Assembly: GCA_935421135.1 (NCBI GenBank)
Contig: OW285196.1
Coordinates: 744,001 to 808,000 of the forward strand
Source of the DNA: Bugulina stolonifera
Lineage: Eukaryota; Bryozoa; Gymnolaemata; Cheilostomatida; Bugulidae
Direction of reading: 5' to 3'
DNA: 64,000 bases
A program made the position numbers and the translations under genes. Shown piece by piece: positions 1-13,200 of this stretch (positions are counted from its first letter, which is position 1; each line of letters opens with the position of its first letter). The notes below the pieces were generated by a model. That model was not told the DNA's origin. It searched no databases and was given only the letters and a program-made list of their open reading frames with translations.

Positions 1-360
1 GGGCGGCGTGGGGCCACGGCTGGACTCGCAAACGAGAACCGCCGCGAGGCGGAGGGGAGGGGTGGGGAGGGGCGGGGACGGGTGAAGGGAGGACGGGTGG
101 GGTTCGCGGGGCGGGGGGGCATGCGCGTACGCGCGCCCCCTCGCCCGAGCCGTGGGACGGGGACGGGGCGAGGGGTTTGCTCTTTAGACTGGGTTCTACG
201 GAACAGCCGATGAGGTTTTTGAAACCCCACCCGCGATCGGGGGGTAGGTTCTAGGGCTTTGCACATAGAGTGAGGTTTAGGGAAGGGGAGGGGGCGAGAG
301 GACGGGTGGGGTAGTCGTCCGCCCGGGGAGTTTTTGGATCTAGGGCTAATAAGACGCGGA
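1..360. other. GC-rich island at window start
   Basis: This stretch is strongly G/C-rich with many CpG steps, G-runs and AGGGG-type repeats, in sharp contrast to the AT-rich DNA that follows. I see no reading frame of note and do not recognise rRNA. It could be a CpG-island promoter for the formin gene that begins about 0.9 kb downstream, or spacer DNA of some other origin. The change to AT-rich sequence happens near position 370-400. Confidence 0.5.
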
Positions 361-470
361 AATGGCCGGGTGTCTGTGCAGATCTGCACTGACTATACTA
401 CTTGCATACAAGTAGAAGATGAGAAGGAGGGGTATAATATATTATGTGCATACTACCTTATAATAACTAA

Positions 471-650
471 GGCTGCTGAGCTGGTGTAGTGGTAGCATGC
501 TCTGTTCACTGCGCGATTAGGTGCCGTAGAGGCCCCGGGTTCAAACCCCAGCCAGGGTCATGGATGTGAAATGAGTCTCTGACTGCTCAAAAATAAATTC
601 CTTGCCTAAAAACACATCATATAGCAAAATGGCCAAACTCTCTGACGCAA
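471..650 (+). repeat. tRNA-derived SINE
   Basis: An A-box-like TGGTGTAGTGG (482-492) and a B-box-like GGTTCAAACCC (538-548) sit at tRNA-like spacing, so the head derives from a tRNA. The outer ends do not form a clear 7-bp acceptor stem, so I do not call a working tRNA. The tail from about 567 (GAGTCTCTGACTGCTCAAA) recurs at 25531-25614 with many shared bases, which shows this is a dispersed family and not a single-copy gene. Confidence 0.6.
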
Positions 651-765
651 CTAAGAAGTAATACGATATGAGCACATGTACTTTATACTAAGAAGTTATA
701 CAATATGAGTACATGTACTTTATACTAAGAAGATATACAATATGAGTACATGTACTCTATACGTT
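648..765. repeat. Short tandem repeat, about 38 bp, 3 copies
   Basis: Three copies of a unit containing ACTAAGAAG, ATATGAG and CATGTACT sit directly after the SINE tail. The rest of the stretch to 1269 is AT-rich, with a small repeat of GAAATACAT near 1200-1245 and no recognised gene. Confidence 0.6.
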
Positions 766-1269
766 AGGATGACCTTTTCAAACAGTAGAGTATCCATTTC
801 TAAAGTTTGTGTAAACAATAGCAAAGTGCCAATGCTAATAGCAGCACTAATTATTGAGTAACACTTTGGATATAGTACTTGTAGAGTGAGCTCATCTTAG
901 AGCCTGTATAACATTTTATTCATAGTCATATTGTCTAACTGAAGCAAAATGTCACAGTTTAAAATTACGGCAAAATATTTTACTTCCAACACGCAGGATA
1001 CAAGAATGGTTTGTAGGCTACACTCGAGTAGAATATTGCAATATTTTAGTATCGTACATGCTAGCTACTCACTCTCAGTTAAACAAAGCTATCATTATAA
1101 CCATTTCGACACAATTTTTATAATGGCATATAAAATTAGTTTTGTGTAATATAAAACGGGAGACAAGTGAACACAAAATATGAATATAAAGTGAGCTGAA
1201 ATACATGCTAGAAATACATTCTAGAAATACATGCTAGAAATACATGCACAGACCGTGTGAACAGCAGGG

Positions 1270-4200
1270 ATGGAGCTGGAAGCCATGCCACACACAATGG
1301 TAAGATACTGAGCTATTCATGCAGTGTACTGTAACATAATATCCTGTACTGTTATATTTTTACCAGATCCAAGCAGCATTCCAGAAGATTGACCTGGTCA
1401 ATTGTGATCCAGCCTTCTGTGTACGAATGCTGACCAGCATGGACCCTCTGAAGGTGCTGCCTGCCCTCAAACAGAAGCTGAAGAAGTGTGGATCTGAGTG
1501 GATAGAAGGGTTTATAGATGAGGATGGAGTAGCTAGGTGAGTGTATAGAATAGTTTATAGATGAGGATGGAGTAGCTAGGTGAGTGTATAGAATAGTTTA
1601 CAGTTATTGGATATGTTATGAAGTTGTCTTCTACTGGTTTTCTCTTTTCCTCTCCAGGGCTATGTTTCATCTCTTTCAACTTGGGTTCGTTTAAATCTCT
1701 ACGACTATGTTAATATGATTCCAAAACCCCAAAATCACTCTACTCACTGATATAATCATCATTTGATATCTTCAGTTAACTGTTCAGTATCTTGAAATAA
1801 GAGCTGCCAATTATGATTGTGTTTTGTATAATGTGTCTGCAGTCAGTACACACAGTATATCTACCTGCAGCACACACAGTATATCTACCTGCAGTATATA
1901 GGTTACTACATGTGGTGATGGTATTACCTATAAACTACATCTTGTGTTGTGATGAGATAGACCAGCCCGTGGGGAGCCGGGTTCATGGGTTTGCAGAACG
2001 AAACAAAAATCTATATGAGTGTTTTACAGTGACATTAATGTACATGTATATGATTGTATTATTACATAAATAACTGGGTAGGCTCGAGCCGAATTCCTAC
2101 TGAGTACTCAAGTATTTTATTATCTGAAGGCATAATGATGATTATCTGTGTTATTTAAATTAATTGTTTACTCAGTTAAGTAACATGATATGGGCACATA
2201 GTTATGTAAGGGTGTGGGGAGACACTGGGAAGAGACTGGGGGTATGTAGTGTAGTGCTGTAGTGTAGTGCAATGCAGTGCAGTGCAGTGTAGAGCAGTGC
2301 AGTATAGAGCAGTGCAGTGTAGTGTAGAGTAGTGTAGTGCAGTGCAGTGCAGAGCAGTGCAGTGTAGTGTAGAGCAGTGTAGTGTGTAGTGTAGTGTAGT
2401 GTAGTGTAGTGTAGTGTAGTGTAGTGTAGTGTAGTGTAGTGTAGTGTAGTGTAGTGTAGTGTAGTGTAGTGTAGTGTAGTGTAGTGTAGTGTAGTGTAGT
2501 GCAGAGCAGTGTAGTGTGGTGTGGTGTGGTGCAGTGCAGTGTAGTGTAGTGTAGAGCAGTGTAGTGTAGTGTAGTGTAGTGTAGTGTAGTGTAGTGTAGT
2601 GTAGTGTAGTGTAGTGTAGTGTAGTGTAGTGTAGAGCAGTGTAGTATAGTGTAGTGTAGTGTAGAGCAGTGTAGTATAGTGTAGTGTAGTGTGGTGTAGT
2701 GTGGGTGATGACCCTGCAACACCAGAGGTACTGTCAAACCTATTTCAGTGAGATGACGTTATAACAGGATGGGTAATAGGTTGTATATAGGTGTACGTGT
2801 AGGTAATAGGTTGTATATAGGTGTACATGTAGGTAATAGGTTGTATATATGTATACATATAGGTAATAGGTTGTATATAGGTGTACGTGTAGGTAATAGG
2901 TTGTATATAGGTTTACGTGTAGGTAATAGGTTGTATACACATGTAGGTAGTAGGTTGTATATAGGTGTACATGTAGGTAGTAGCTTGTATATAGGTGTAC
3001 GTGTAGGTAATAGGTTGTATATAGGTGTACATGTAGGTGTACATGTAGGTAATAGGTTGTATATAGGTGTTCATGTAGGTGTACATGTAGGTAATAGGTT
3101 GTATATAGGTGTACATGTAGGTAGTAGGTTGTATATACATGTAGGTGTACATGTAGGTAGTAGGGTGTATATAGGTGTACATGTAGGTAATAAGTTGTAT
3201 ATAGGTGCACATGTAGGTAGTAGGTTGTATATAGGTGTACATGTAGGTAGTAGGTTGTATATAGGTGTACATGTAGGTAATAGGTTGTATATAGGTGTAC
3301 GTGTAGGTAATAGGTTGTATATAGGTGTACATGTAGGTAGTAGGTTGTATATACATGTAGGTGTACATGTAGGTAGTAGGTTGTATATAGGTGTACATGT
3401 AGGTTGTAGGTTGTATATAGGTGTACGTGTAGGTAATAGGTTGTATATATGTGTACATGTAGGTAGTAGGTTGTATATACATGTAGGTAGTAGGTTGTAT
3501 ATAGGTGTACATGTAGGTAATAGGTTGTATATAGGTGTACGTGTAGGTAGTAGGTTGTATATAGGTGTACGTGTAGGTAATAGGTTGTATATAGGTGTAC
3601 ATGTAGGTAGTAGGTTGTATATACATGTAGGTAGTAGGTTGTATATAGGTGTACATGTAGGTAATAGGTTGTATATAGGTGTACATGTAGGTAGTAGGTT
3701 GTATATACATATAGGTAGTAGGTTGTATATAGGTGTACATGTAGGTAATAGGTTGTATATAGGTGTACATGTAGGTAATAGGTTGTATATAGGTGTACAT
3801 GTAGCTGAAGTTGTCTTTTCTCTCATGGAAAGAGAGGTCTCATAGTTCGATCCAATGAATATGTTTTCTGTATTATTTTATGAGACTTTGATCTACATAC
3901 ATACATATATTGTATATGTATTTTCTACTACATTATGCCGTTTGAGTCAGGGATAGCGTATGAGTCATTCATGCTGTTGATTATTACACTATCTAACTAA
4001 AAGAACGCAGGCAGGGAGAGAGGACAACTCAGTATTATAATCTATAGCTTACATGTACTTCCTCAGAACAACATTATACAGCATACACTTCTCTCTGGAT
4101 TTATCCTCTCCTACTGCTACAGCAGCCACCTACATTACACTATAAACACTGTATACAGTAAGGCTGATCTTACAAGGGATTTAGTGTAGTGGGTGTACAA

Positions 4201-7200
4201 CATATTGTATAATATAATACATCCACCCAATCAACTGTGGAATATATACATACAGGTAGAATAATTAATCATATTTCATGTATGACTCAAGTAGGTACAT
4301 ACTCGATATTACAGAGACAACTGGAATGGGACTGTATAATAGGCTAAGCATAATAATGAGTGTAATATTGTATACATGTACATGATTGTATAGTAGTAAT
4401 ATCTGGTGTCAGTTAGTCAGACGTAGGTATGCTTGCACCAGTATATGCAGTACTTACTTACATGTATATACACTTGTACCGTATGTATATACACTCGTAT
4501 TGTATGTGTACACTTGTATTGTATGTGTATAGACTTGCATTGTATGCATATAGACTTGCATTGTATGCGTATAGACTTGTATTTTATGTGTACACACTTG
4601 TATTGTATGTGTATAGACTTGTACTGTATGTATGTACTGTATGTGTATACACCTGTACTGTATGTATGTACTGTATGTGTATACACTTGTACTGTATGTA
4701 TGTACTGTATGTGTATACACTTGTACTGTATGTATGTATTGTATGTGTATACACTTGTACTGTATGTATGTATTGTATGTGTATACACTTGTACTGTATG
4801 TATGTATTGTATGTGTATACACTTGTACTGTATGTATGTATTGTATGTGTATACACTTGTACTGTATGTATGTATTGTATGTGTATACACTTGTACTGTA
4901 TGTATGTATTGTATATGTATACACTTGTACTGTATGTATGTATTGTATGTGTATACACTTGTACTGTATGTATGTATTGTATGTGTATACACTTGTACTG
5001 TGTGTATGTATTGTATACTGTTATACAGGTTACTGGACATGGTTGGACAGATGGGATCCCAGAGAGTTACACAGATCAGGGAGGCCATGTGTCTCCTAGA
5101 GTGTGTGGAATGTGTAAGAGCTGTTATGAACAGTAAAGTAGGTCTGGAGTACTTCATACAACACAGAGAACCAACCAGACAGCTGGTGGTGGGTAAGTGG
5201 CATTCTCTACCTCTATCTACATGTATTTGTACACCGTCTGCATTCTCTACCTCTATCTACATGAATTTGTACACCGTCTGTATTCTATACCTCTATCTAC
5301 ATGTATTTCTCCCACTGGTATGTACTACATGTATTTTTCCCTCTGTATGTACTATATGTATTTTTCCCTCTGTATGTACTACATGTATTTTTCCCTCTGT
5401 ATGTACTATATGTATTTTTCCCTCTGTATGTACTACATGTATTTTTCCCTCTGTATGACACTTGTGGAAGTACCTACATGTACTTCCATATCAATGCTAA
5501 TTACTGGGTAATTAAATTCCAGCAAGTTCCATTCATTTAACCGCCATAATCATGATATCTAATACAGTCATGTACATTCACCTCTTCCTCACCAACTAAG
5601 ATGTGTTTATTAAAATTAAAATTATCCAATAAACTTACTGAAATCTAGTGGAATGGTTGGGTGGTGTCGCGTGCCCGCAGAAAGGAGCTGCACAAGTCTA
5701 TAACATATTTCCTAAGCTATCTATCTGTCTCCGGTCATTGAATTAGAGAGATGCACTCCGATCATGTGATTCCTTTCATCCACGAATTAACAGTTACTAA
5801 ATACGGGATGAGAGGTGTCGATATGTTGAGGTTGGGTTTGAGCTAAGAGCAGACAACTTACAAAATGAAGAGAATACAACTCAATTTTTGAAGATTCGTA
5901 AAGTATTCGCTACATTATAACATGTACAAAGTTTCTTATCACGTATTTAGTGAATGTTAATACCTTTTTCATCGTTATTTATAGCCTTAGATACTACAAA
6001 CACAATGGTGAAGAAACAGGTGGTGGAGCTTTTGGCAGCCCTTACTCAGTACTCCAAGGATGGTTATAACACCACACTACATTCCCTAGAGCATTTCAAG
6101 GTATTCACTGCAAATTAACCTAATGACTCACATAACATATTATTTGTTCTGATGACTCACATAACTGTCTGCATATTCTCATTGATGCTCATAAATGTGA
6201 AAATAAATATACAATTGGTTATTATCTCCATGTACAGCCCTTCCGTGCCCACAACATTGGATCAGTTGCTAATGGTTGAGTCGGAGCAGCTGTATGCAAA
6301 CTGATCCTTTTTGAGAAGATTACTCTGTGTCACTATACTTCCATCCCTCTCTCTCTTGCTATACACTGTATACACACGTTATATGATACATATGTCGTAT
6401 GGGTATACTCATATGTATTGTCTACTCCTTTAACAATACAGGTAGCATACAAACAGAGGTACAGATTCAGTATACTGGTTAACGAGCTGAGAGCAGCTGA
6501 ACTCTCTCAGTACCAGTCTAGTCTGCTCCTGCTTATAAACTGCATGATAGAAGGCAACTCCGGCTGGTCAACCGGCTCTCACAGAAAGGTCATCAGAAGT
6601 GAATTCATAGGCAAGTCTGGTACTGAACCACTAAACCACTGAATCACTAAACCACTGAATCACTAAACCACTGAATCACTAAACCACTATACCACTAAAC
6701 CACTGAACCACTGATACTGAACCACTGATACTGAACCACTAAACCACTGCTATTCACTGGTATTGAATTTGAATGGCCTTACATCAAATAATGCAAATCT
6801 ACTTGTCTGTTTGGTACATAGGTAAAACTATTTTGTCCCCATAGTAACTAATCATAGAATGGCGACTAATTATAGAATAGTAACTAATTATAGAATGAGG
6901 ACTAATGTTATAGAATAGTAACTACTTATAGAATGGTGACTAATTATAGAATAGTAACTCATCATAGAATGGTGACTAATTGTAGCATGGTAACTAATTA
7001 TAAAATGGTGACTAATTATAGAATAGTAACTAATTATAGAATGGTGACTAATTGTAGAATAGTAACTAATTATAGAATAGTGACTAATTATAGAATGGGG
7101 ACTAATGTTATAGAATAGTAACTACTTATAGAATGGTGACTAATTATAGAATAGTAACTCATTATAGAATGGTGACTAATTGTAGCATAGTAACTAATTA

Positions 7201-10200
7201 TAGAATGGTGACTAATTGTAGCATAGTAACTAATTATAGAATGGTGACTGGATATAGAATAGTGACTAATTATAGAATGGTGACTGGATATAGAACGAAG
7301 ACCCATTTATATTGTAGTTCATGTTGGAATCCACCTGTGGACATTACATGCCTGGATTCTCAATCATTCCATTATGTAATTATACTACATTTTAATTTAA
7401 ATTCAGATGTACAGTGAATATATTATAATACATAATTTATTATATTATAATCCTACGTAAAATGTATATTGAATAAAACTAATTTTACGTGCAGCTACTT
7501 TATTTATCCATGACTATACATACAGCGTTAGATTTGAGTGTCAACTGTCTGTAGTATTATATTATTACAGTATATACACTTTAATGCTGATATTGTATTG
7601 AAGTATTAGCACTGGAGAGGGTTGGTAGCATACAGTATGCTTATAATACTGTGTTTGTGTGGTGTATGCAGTCAGATTTGTACTGCGTATAGCCATGACA
7701 AAACACATGTATACTTGTAACCAGTGTCTACATCGTATGACGGACATATTGGCTGTACGTCTCACAGGTCTGAACATCTTAGACTTAGTTCACAGACTGG
7801 TAGTTGATGAAGATGAGGGGCTGCAGGTTCAGTGTGAGAGGTTCCTTGACAGTATGCAGGAAGATGAACAGGGAACTGAGGACGTGGATTTTGCTGCCTC
7901 TCACCTTGGAGCTTTCAACTCGATTTTCAACAAGGTGATTTTTATCTATCAGTGTATTTAGTGCTAAGTCTGCCTCTGTCTGCCAGAGTTCACCACAAAA
8001 CTGATTCTATTAGCAACAGCAGTGGGCATATAATTATTATCCTTAGTGATTGTGGTTGTAGGTGTGTAACTCACCTGAGTCCGAGTCATTCCTGAATATT
8101 CTATACAACCTCAACACCATAGCAGACTCCAGTTGTAGGTCAGTACCTCTACCTAATGTTTGTATACGGTAATACCTATACAGGATACAGTATCTACATG
8201 TATGTAGTATACATGTACAGTATTTTGTACATCATATAGTATCCATATAGCACATACAGTTACCTACGTATTGTACAGTATTTGTACATCATATTATAGT
8301 ACCTACATATAATAGTACATGCAGTACCTACATGTACATACTCGTATAATATTGTACAGTATGTGTACATCATGTAGTAGTGCTGGCCTGTTTGGATTTG
8401 CATGTGTGCATTCAGCTTTTTTTGCTGATTTTTCAAAAAAACTGAATGAAACTGAGGTTTTCTTCTATCCCTCGGTTTAATTCAGTTTTTTAAATTCAGG
8501 AAAAGCACCAAATTGAATCGAAAACTGAATACTCAATGTTGGGAGTTGTCACACTCTGCTTTTATACTGTAATGGCGGCCATTTTTAAATTTCTCGAATA
8601 AAGCGCAATTATAAAATGCCAATTATCTATAATAATATGCAAGTGTAACAACTGGAATTTAGTGAAACTAAAGTAAATCTTCTCTGAGTGACCACGATGT
8701 TATTTATAGTGACACCATCTGGGAGTCGCTAGCTGCTATTACACTCCGTCTGTCCCTGTGCTCCAAGGCCACAGAAGTGGAGAGACTACACTATGCCTTC
8801 AGACACCCACACCTGGTGGACATTGGCAAGCTGGCGGGCATTGAGACACCACCATCTATACCGACCACACCCACATCATCTACTATACCCAGTAGCAGCG
8901 TAAGTGTACAGTAGAATCATGGAGGATACAAATTGCTCACTAGGAGGCATTTATATCAGTCATTTATATCACGTTCATTTATATGTGTTTTAGACTCTGA
9001 AACTCCGAATGCTGGCAGCAATTCAGGAAACAGCTAATGAGGACATGGGACCATCAAAAGCAAGTATGTGCTACCGATATAGTATGTACATTGTATGTTA
9101 CCATACCACTACAATATGTACATTGTATATTACCATACAACAACAATATGTACATCGTATGTTACCATACCACTACAATATGTACATTGTATGTTACCAT
9201 ACCACTACAGTATGTACATTGTATATTACCATACCACTACAATATGTACATTGTATGTTACCATACCACTACAATATGTACATTGTATGTTACCATACCA
9301 CTACAGTATGTACATTGTATATTACCATACCACTACAGTATGTACATTGTATATTACCATACCACTACAATATGTACATTGTATATTACCATACCACTAC
9401 AATATGTACATTGTATATTACCATACCACTACAATATGTACATTGTATGTTACCATACCACTACAATATGTACATTGTATGTTACCATACCACTACAATA
9501 TGTACATTGTATGTTACCATACCACTACAATATGTACATTGTATGTTACCATACCACTACAATATGTACATTGTATGTTACCATACCACTACAGTACACA
9601 CATTACACTTACAGCCAAACATCTCAACACAGAACAGAGAAATGGATACCCTTCTCCCCCACTGACACCAGCCAATATTTTTACTTCTGACAATCCTCTA
9701 GTCAACAGCTCACTCCACATACATAACAATCTACCAAAACCTCTCACCTCAGATGCTCCACCTCTGTCATCTTCAGAACATTCTGGTGTTGAGGCAGACA
9801 CAATTACCAAGCGAGCATCTTCTAACTCAGCGTCTGCAGTGCCAGGTATTCCCCCACCACCACCGCTTCCGCTCAATATGTCTGGTGGTTCAGTACATCC
9901 AACACCACCAGGGGTGTGCAGTGTACCACTACCTCTACAGGGTGTGCCCGGTATACCACCACCTCCACCACTACCTGGAGTTCCCAGCATACCGCCACCA
10001 CCTCCACCACCACCTGGAGTTCCCGGCATACCACCACCACCTCCACTACTACCTGGAGTTCCCGGCATACCACCGCCACCACCACCACCACCACCACCAC
10101 CTGGAGTTCCCGGCATACCACCACCTCCACCACCACCTGGAGTTCCCGGCATACCACCACCTCCACCACCACCACCAGGTGTTTCTAGCATACCGCCACC

Positions 10201-13200
10201 ACCAGGCATTCCTGGTATACCACCACCGCCCCTTCCCCCAGGAGTTCCTGGCGTACCACCACCTCCTGGGGGTGGTTCACTAATGGTACTTCCTGGAAGA
10301 AGGCCGAGTGGCTGTGTAGTTCTCACACCAAAGCCCAGCAGAAAAATGAAGTCGTACAATTGGGCAAAGATACAGAACAGACAGCTACAGAGTAAGTACT
10401 CACCTTCACACACCTGCTCATACATCTTTGATGTATCACTCAGATCCATTAGCTTTATCCAAACATTTTGCATATTTTCTATGGTTCAGGGTTCTTCAAC
10501 GTAATCTTGATACAGTAAATTAGTTAGTAAGTTAGTAAGTTAGTTAGTAAATTAGTAAGTAAGTTAGTAAGTTGGTTAGTTAGTAAGTTAGTTAGTAAGT
10601 TAGTTAGTAAGTTAGTTAGTAAGTGAGTAAGTCTATAGGTTTTGTTGAGGAAATGCAGTAGTTACTTAGTCAGTCAGCAATTCAGTCAGTTAATTAGCTA
10701 GTCAGTTAATTAGATGGTCAGTCAGTTAGTTAGTCAGTTAGTTACATTTACACTTTACATGTAGACGATCAGTAAGCTAGTTTAATCAGTAAGTTAGTTG
10801 AGACAAACTACTTCACTCAAGCCAAGCATCCGAATTTCATTAGTGATTAGGTGGTCGGTGTGTATGCGGAGTAGGAGTCATTCTCTCAACAGCATTTATC
10901 TGCATCACTTGCAGGTTCCGAGGAGAACGTCTGGGCCCAGGTGGCTCTGGTTGAAGACAAGGTCCACCCAAACTATGAACGAGTGGAAGAGCTTTTTTGC
11001 CAGAAAACTATTGACAAAACGGCAAACACAGCACCCGATCTCAAAACAAAGAAGAAAACGGAAGAGGTACATGTACATATCTACCTGCATGCACACAGTA
11101 GCTTCCCCCTTTACTCTTTTTTTCTATGCGTTTTGATAGCAATCATTTTTCTTACAATATAAACGTACATTTTGTCCGTGGAGGAGTGGCAGATGATGAT
11201 ATGATATTGATTGACAGATATCTCTGCTGGACTCAAAGAAGAGTATGAATGTAAACATATTTATGAAGCAATTCAAAATGCCAAACTCAGAGGTTATCGA
11301 GAAGTTAAGGCAAGGTGACCATGAGGTCATAGGTCAAGAGAAGCTCCTCGGCCTGCTGAAAGTCCTTCCATCAACAGAAGAGGTGAGTTTATAATGGTTG
11401 CATGCTTGTAGCATCTCAAACAATGAGATACCAGCCCGTTTAGGAGAGTATTATATACTTGTATGATCGAATTTGCGACTGTTCGAAAAAGACAGTTCGG
11501 AACAGAACGTTTTGAAACTGGACAGTTCCAAACCAGACAGTTCCAAACCCCAACCCCCAGATTTCAATTAATTTTTATTTTAAACATTATGATTTTTAAT
11601 TAATTTCATGAATTAAATAAATGAACTAAAATTAATGACCTGGGAGTTGTGTTCTTCTAAATGTAATCTACAGTTATTAACTGTCCTGTTTCGAACTGTC
11701 TTTTTTGAAATGCCCCTTCACCATATGATCATGGCATCTGAAAAGGATCACATTTGGGACATCACAAATAATGTGGAGTTGCAACACATAGCCTAAATAA
11801 TTGTAACACTTTTATAAGAATAATCCAACGATGGAAGACAACTCCGAGAAGCACTTGTCGTAATCTCCTGGGTGTGACCTACATGTACATAGTCAGCATA
11901 TCAATGTACATGTACAGTGTGGACGTTATACACGTACAGTGTGGACGTTATACATGTACAGTGTGGACGTTATACATGTACAGTGTGGACGTTATACACG
12001 TACAGTGTGGACGTTTGAATAAAAACAAATACATACTATTTGTGTTATTTTTATAGTTTTATTTATTGATTTCAATTGAAACAATATAATACTATTTCAA
12101 ATGAAGGTAATATATATATATACATGTAGGTCAGCCTATTAAAATGCACTATGAGGGTTGAACTCTGGTCACTTACTAGATCAGATATCATTGGCTGCTT
12201 GATGTATTTATTTATGATTTATTACATTAAAACAGGTGGAGACAATCAAGTCATTTGACGGTGATGTTACAAAGTTGGGATTTGCCGAGAAGTTCTATAG
12301 GGAGTTACTTACTCTCAATGGTGAGATTGTTGTGTAGTGTTGTGTGTTACCATTACTAGCATGCAATAGCTAAATAGTTCTTATAATGTGCATCTACTTT
12401 GTATAATCTATATGCATACTGTATACTCTATATTATACTATAGTCTATACTTCTATATCTACATGTATACTCTATATTATACTATAGTCTGTACTTCTAT
12501 ATCTACATGCATACTGTATACTCTATATTATACTAGTCTGTACTTCTATTTCTATATGCATACTGTATACTCTATATTATACTATAGTCTATACTTCTAT
12601 ATCTATATGCATACTGTATACTCTATATTATACTAGTCTGTACTTCTATTTCTATATGCATACTGTATAACTATATTATAATATAGTCTATACTTCTATA
12701 TCTATATGCATACTGTATACTCTATATTATACTATAGTCTGTACTTCTATATCTACATGTATACTCTATATTATACTATAGTCTATGCTTCTATATCTAT
12801 ATGCATACTGTATACTCTATATTATACTAGTCTGTACTTCTATTTCTATATGCATACTGTATAACTATATTATAATATAGTCTATACTTCTATATCTATA
12901 TGCATACTGTATACTCTATATTATACTATAGTCTGTACTTCTATATCTACATGTGTACTCTATATTATGCTATAGTCTATGCTTCTATATCTATATGCAT
13001 ACTGTATACTCTATATTATACTATAGTCTGTACTTCTATATATACATGTGTACTCAGATTACAAGTTAAGAATAGAGACAATGATTGTAAAGACAGAGTT
13101 CTCAAGTATCTCCGTTGAAATCTCAAGTACTCTCAAGTTGTATGAGAAGGCTATCAAGGAGACTATGGAGTCTCATTCCTTGGATGCTTTCCTTAGACTT

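Larger units (their letters stand above)
1597..5028. other. Formin intron 2, filled with three large minisatellites
   Basis: About 3.5 kb between exon 2 and exon 3. It holds an AGTGT-type array, a 30-bp array and a 34-bp array (listed separately). No exon is needed here because phase is kept between flanking exons. 3845-4430 is ordinary AT-rich DNA in which I see nothing. Confidence 0.7.
1367..8899 (+). other. INF2: Exons coding the formin DID (N-terminal regulatory) domain
   Basis: Seven exons encode an armadillo-like Diaphanous inhibitory domain. Residues typical of the INF2 branch are seen in order: [80 protein letters not shown]-like IWESLAAI. In INF2 this domain folds back on the C-terminal WH2/DAD element, which is also present here in the last exon. 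Confidence 0.8.

Noticed and set aside
471..560. Functional tRNA gene
   Set aside because: A and B boxes are present but there is no convincing acceptor stem, and the tail recurs elsewhere; a SINE fits better.
2769..5458. Long frames on both strands (200-358 codons)
   Set aside because: 30-bp and 34-bp minisatellite units in a formin intron; no domain, no start context, and frames exist on both strands at once.
9589..10473. Minus-strand Gly-rich frame
   Set aside because: Antisense shadow of the FH1 poly-proline exon.
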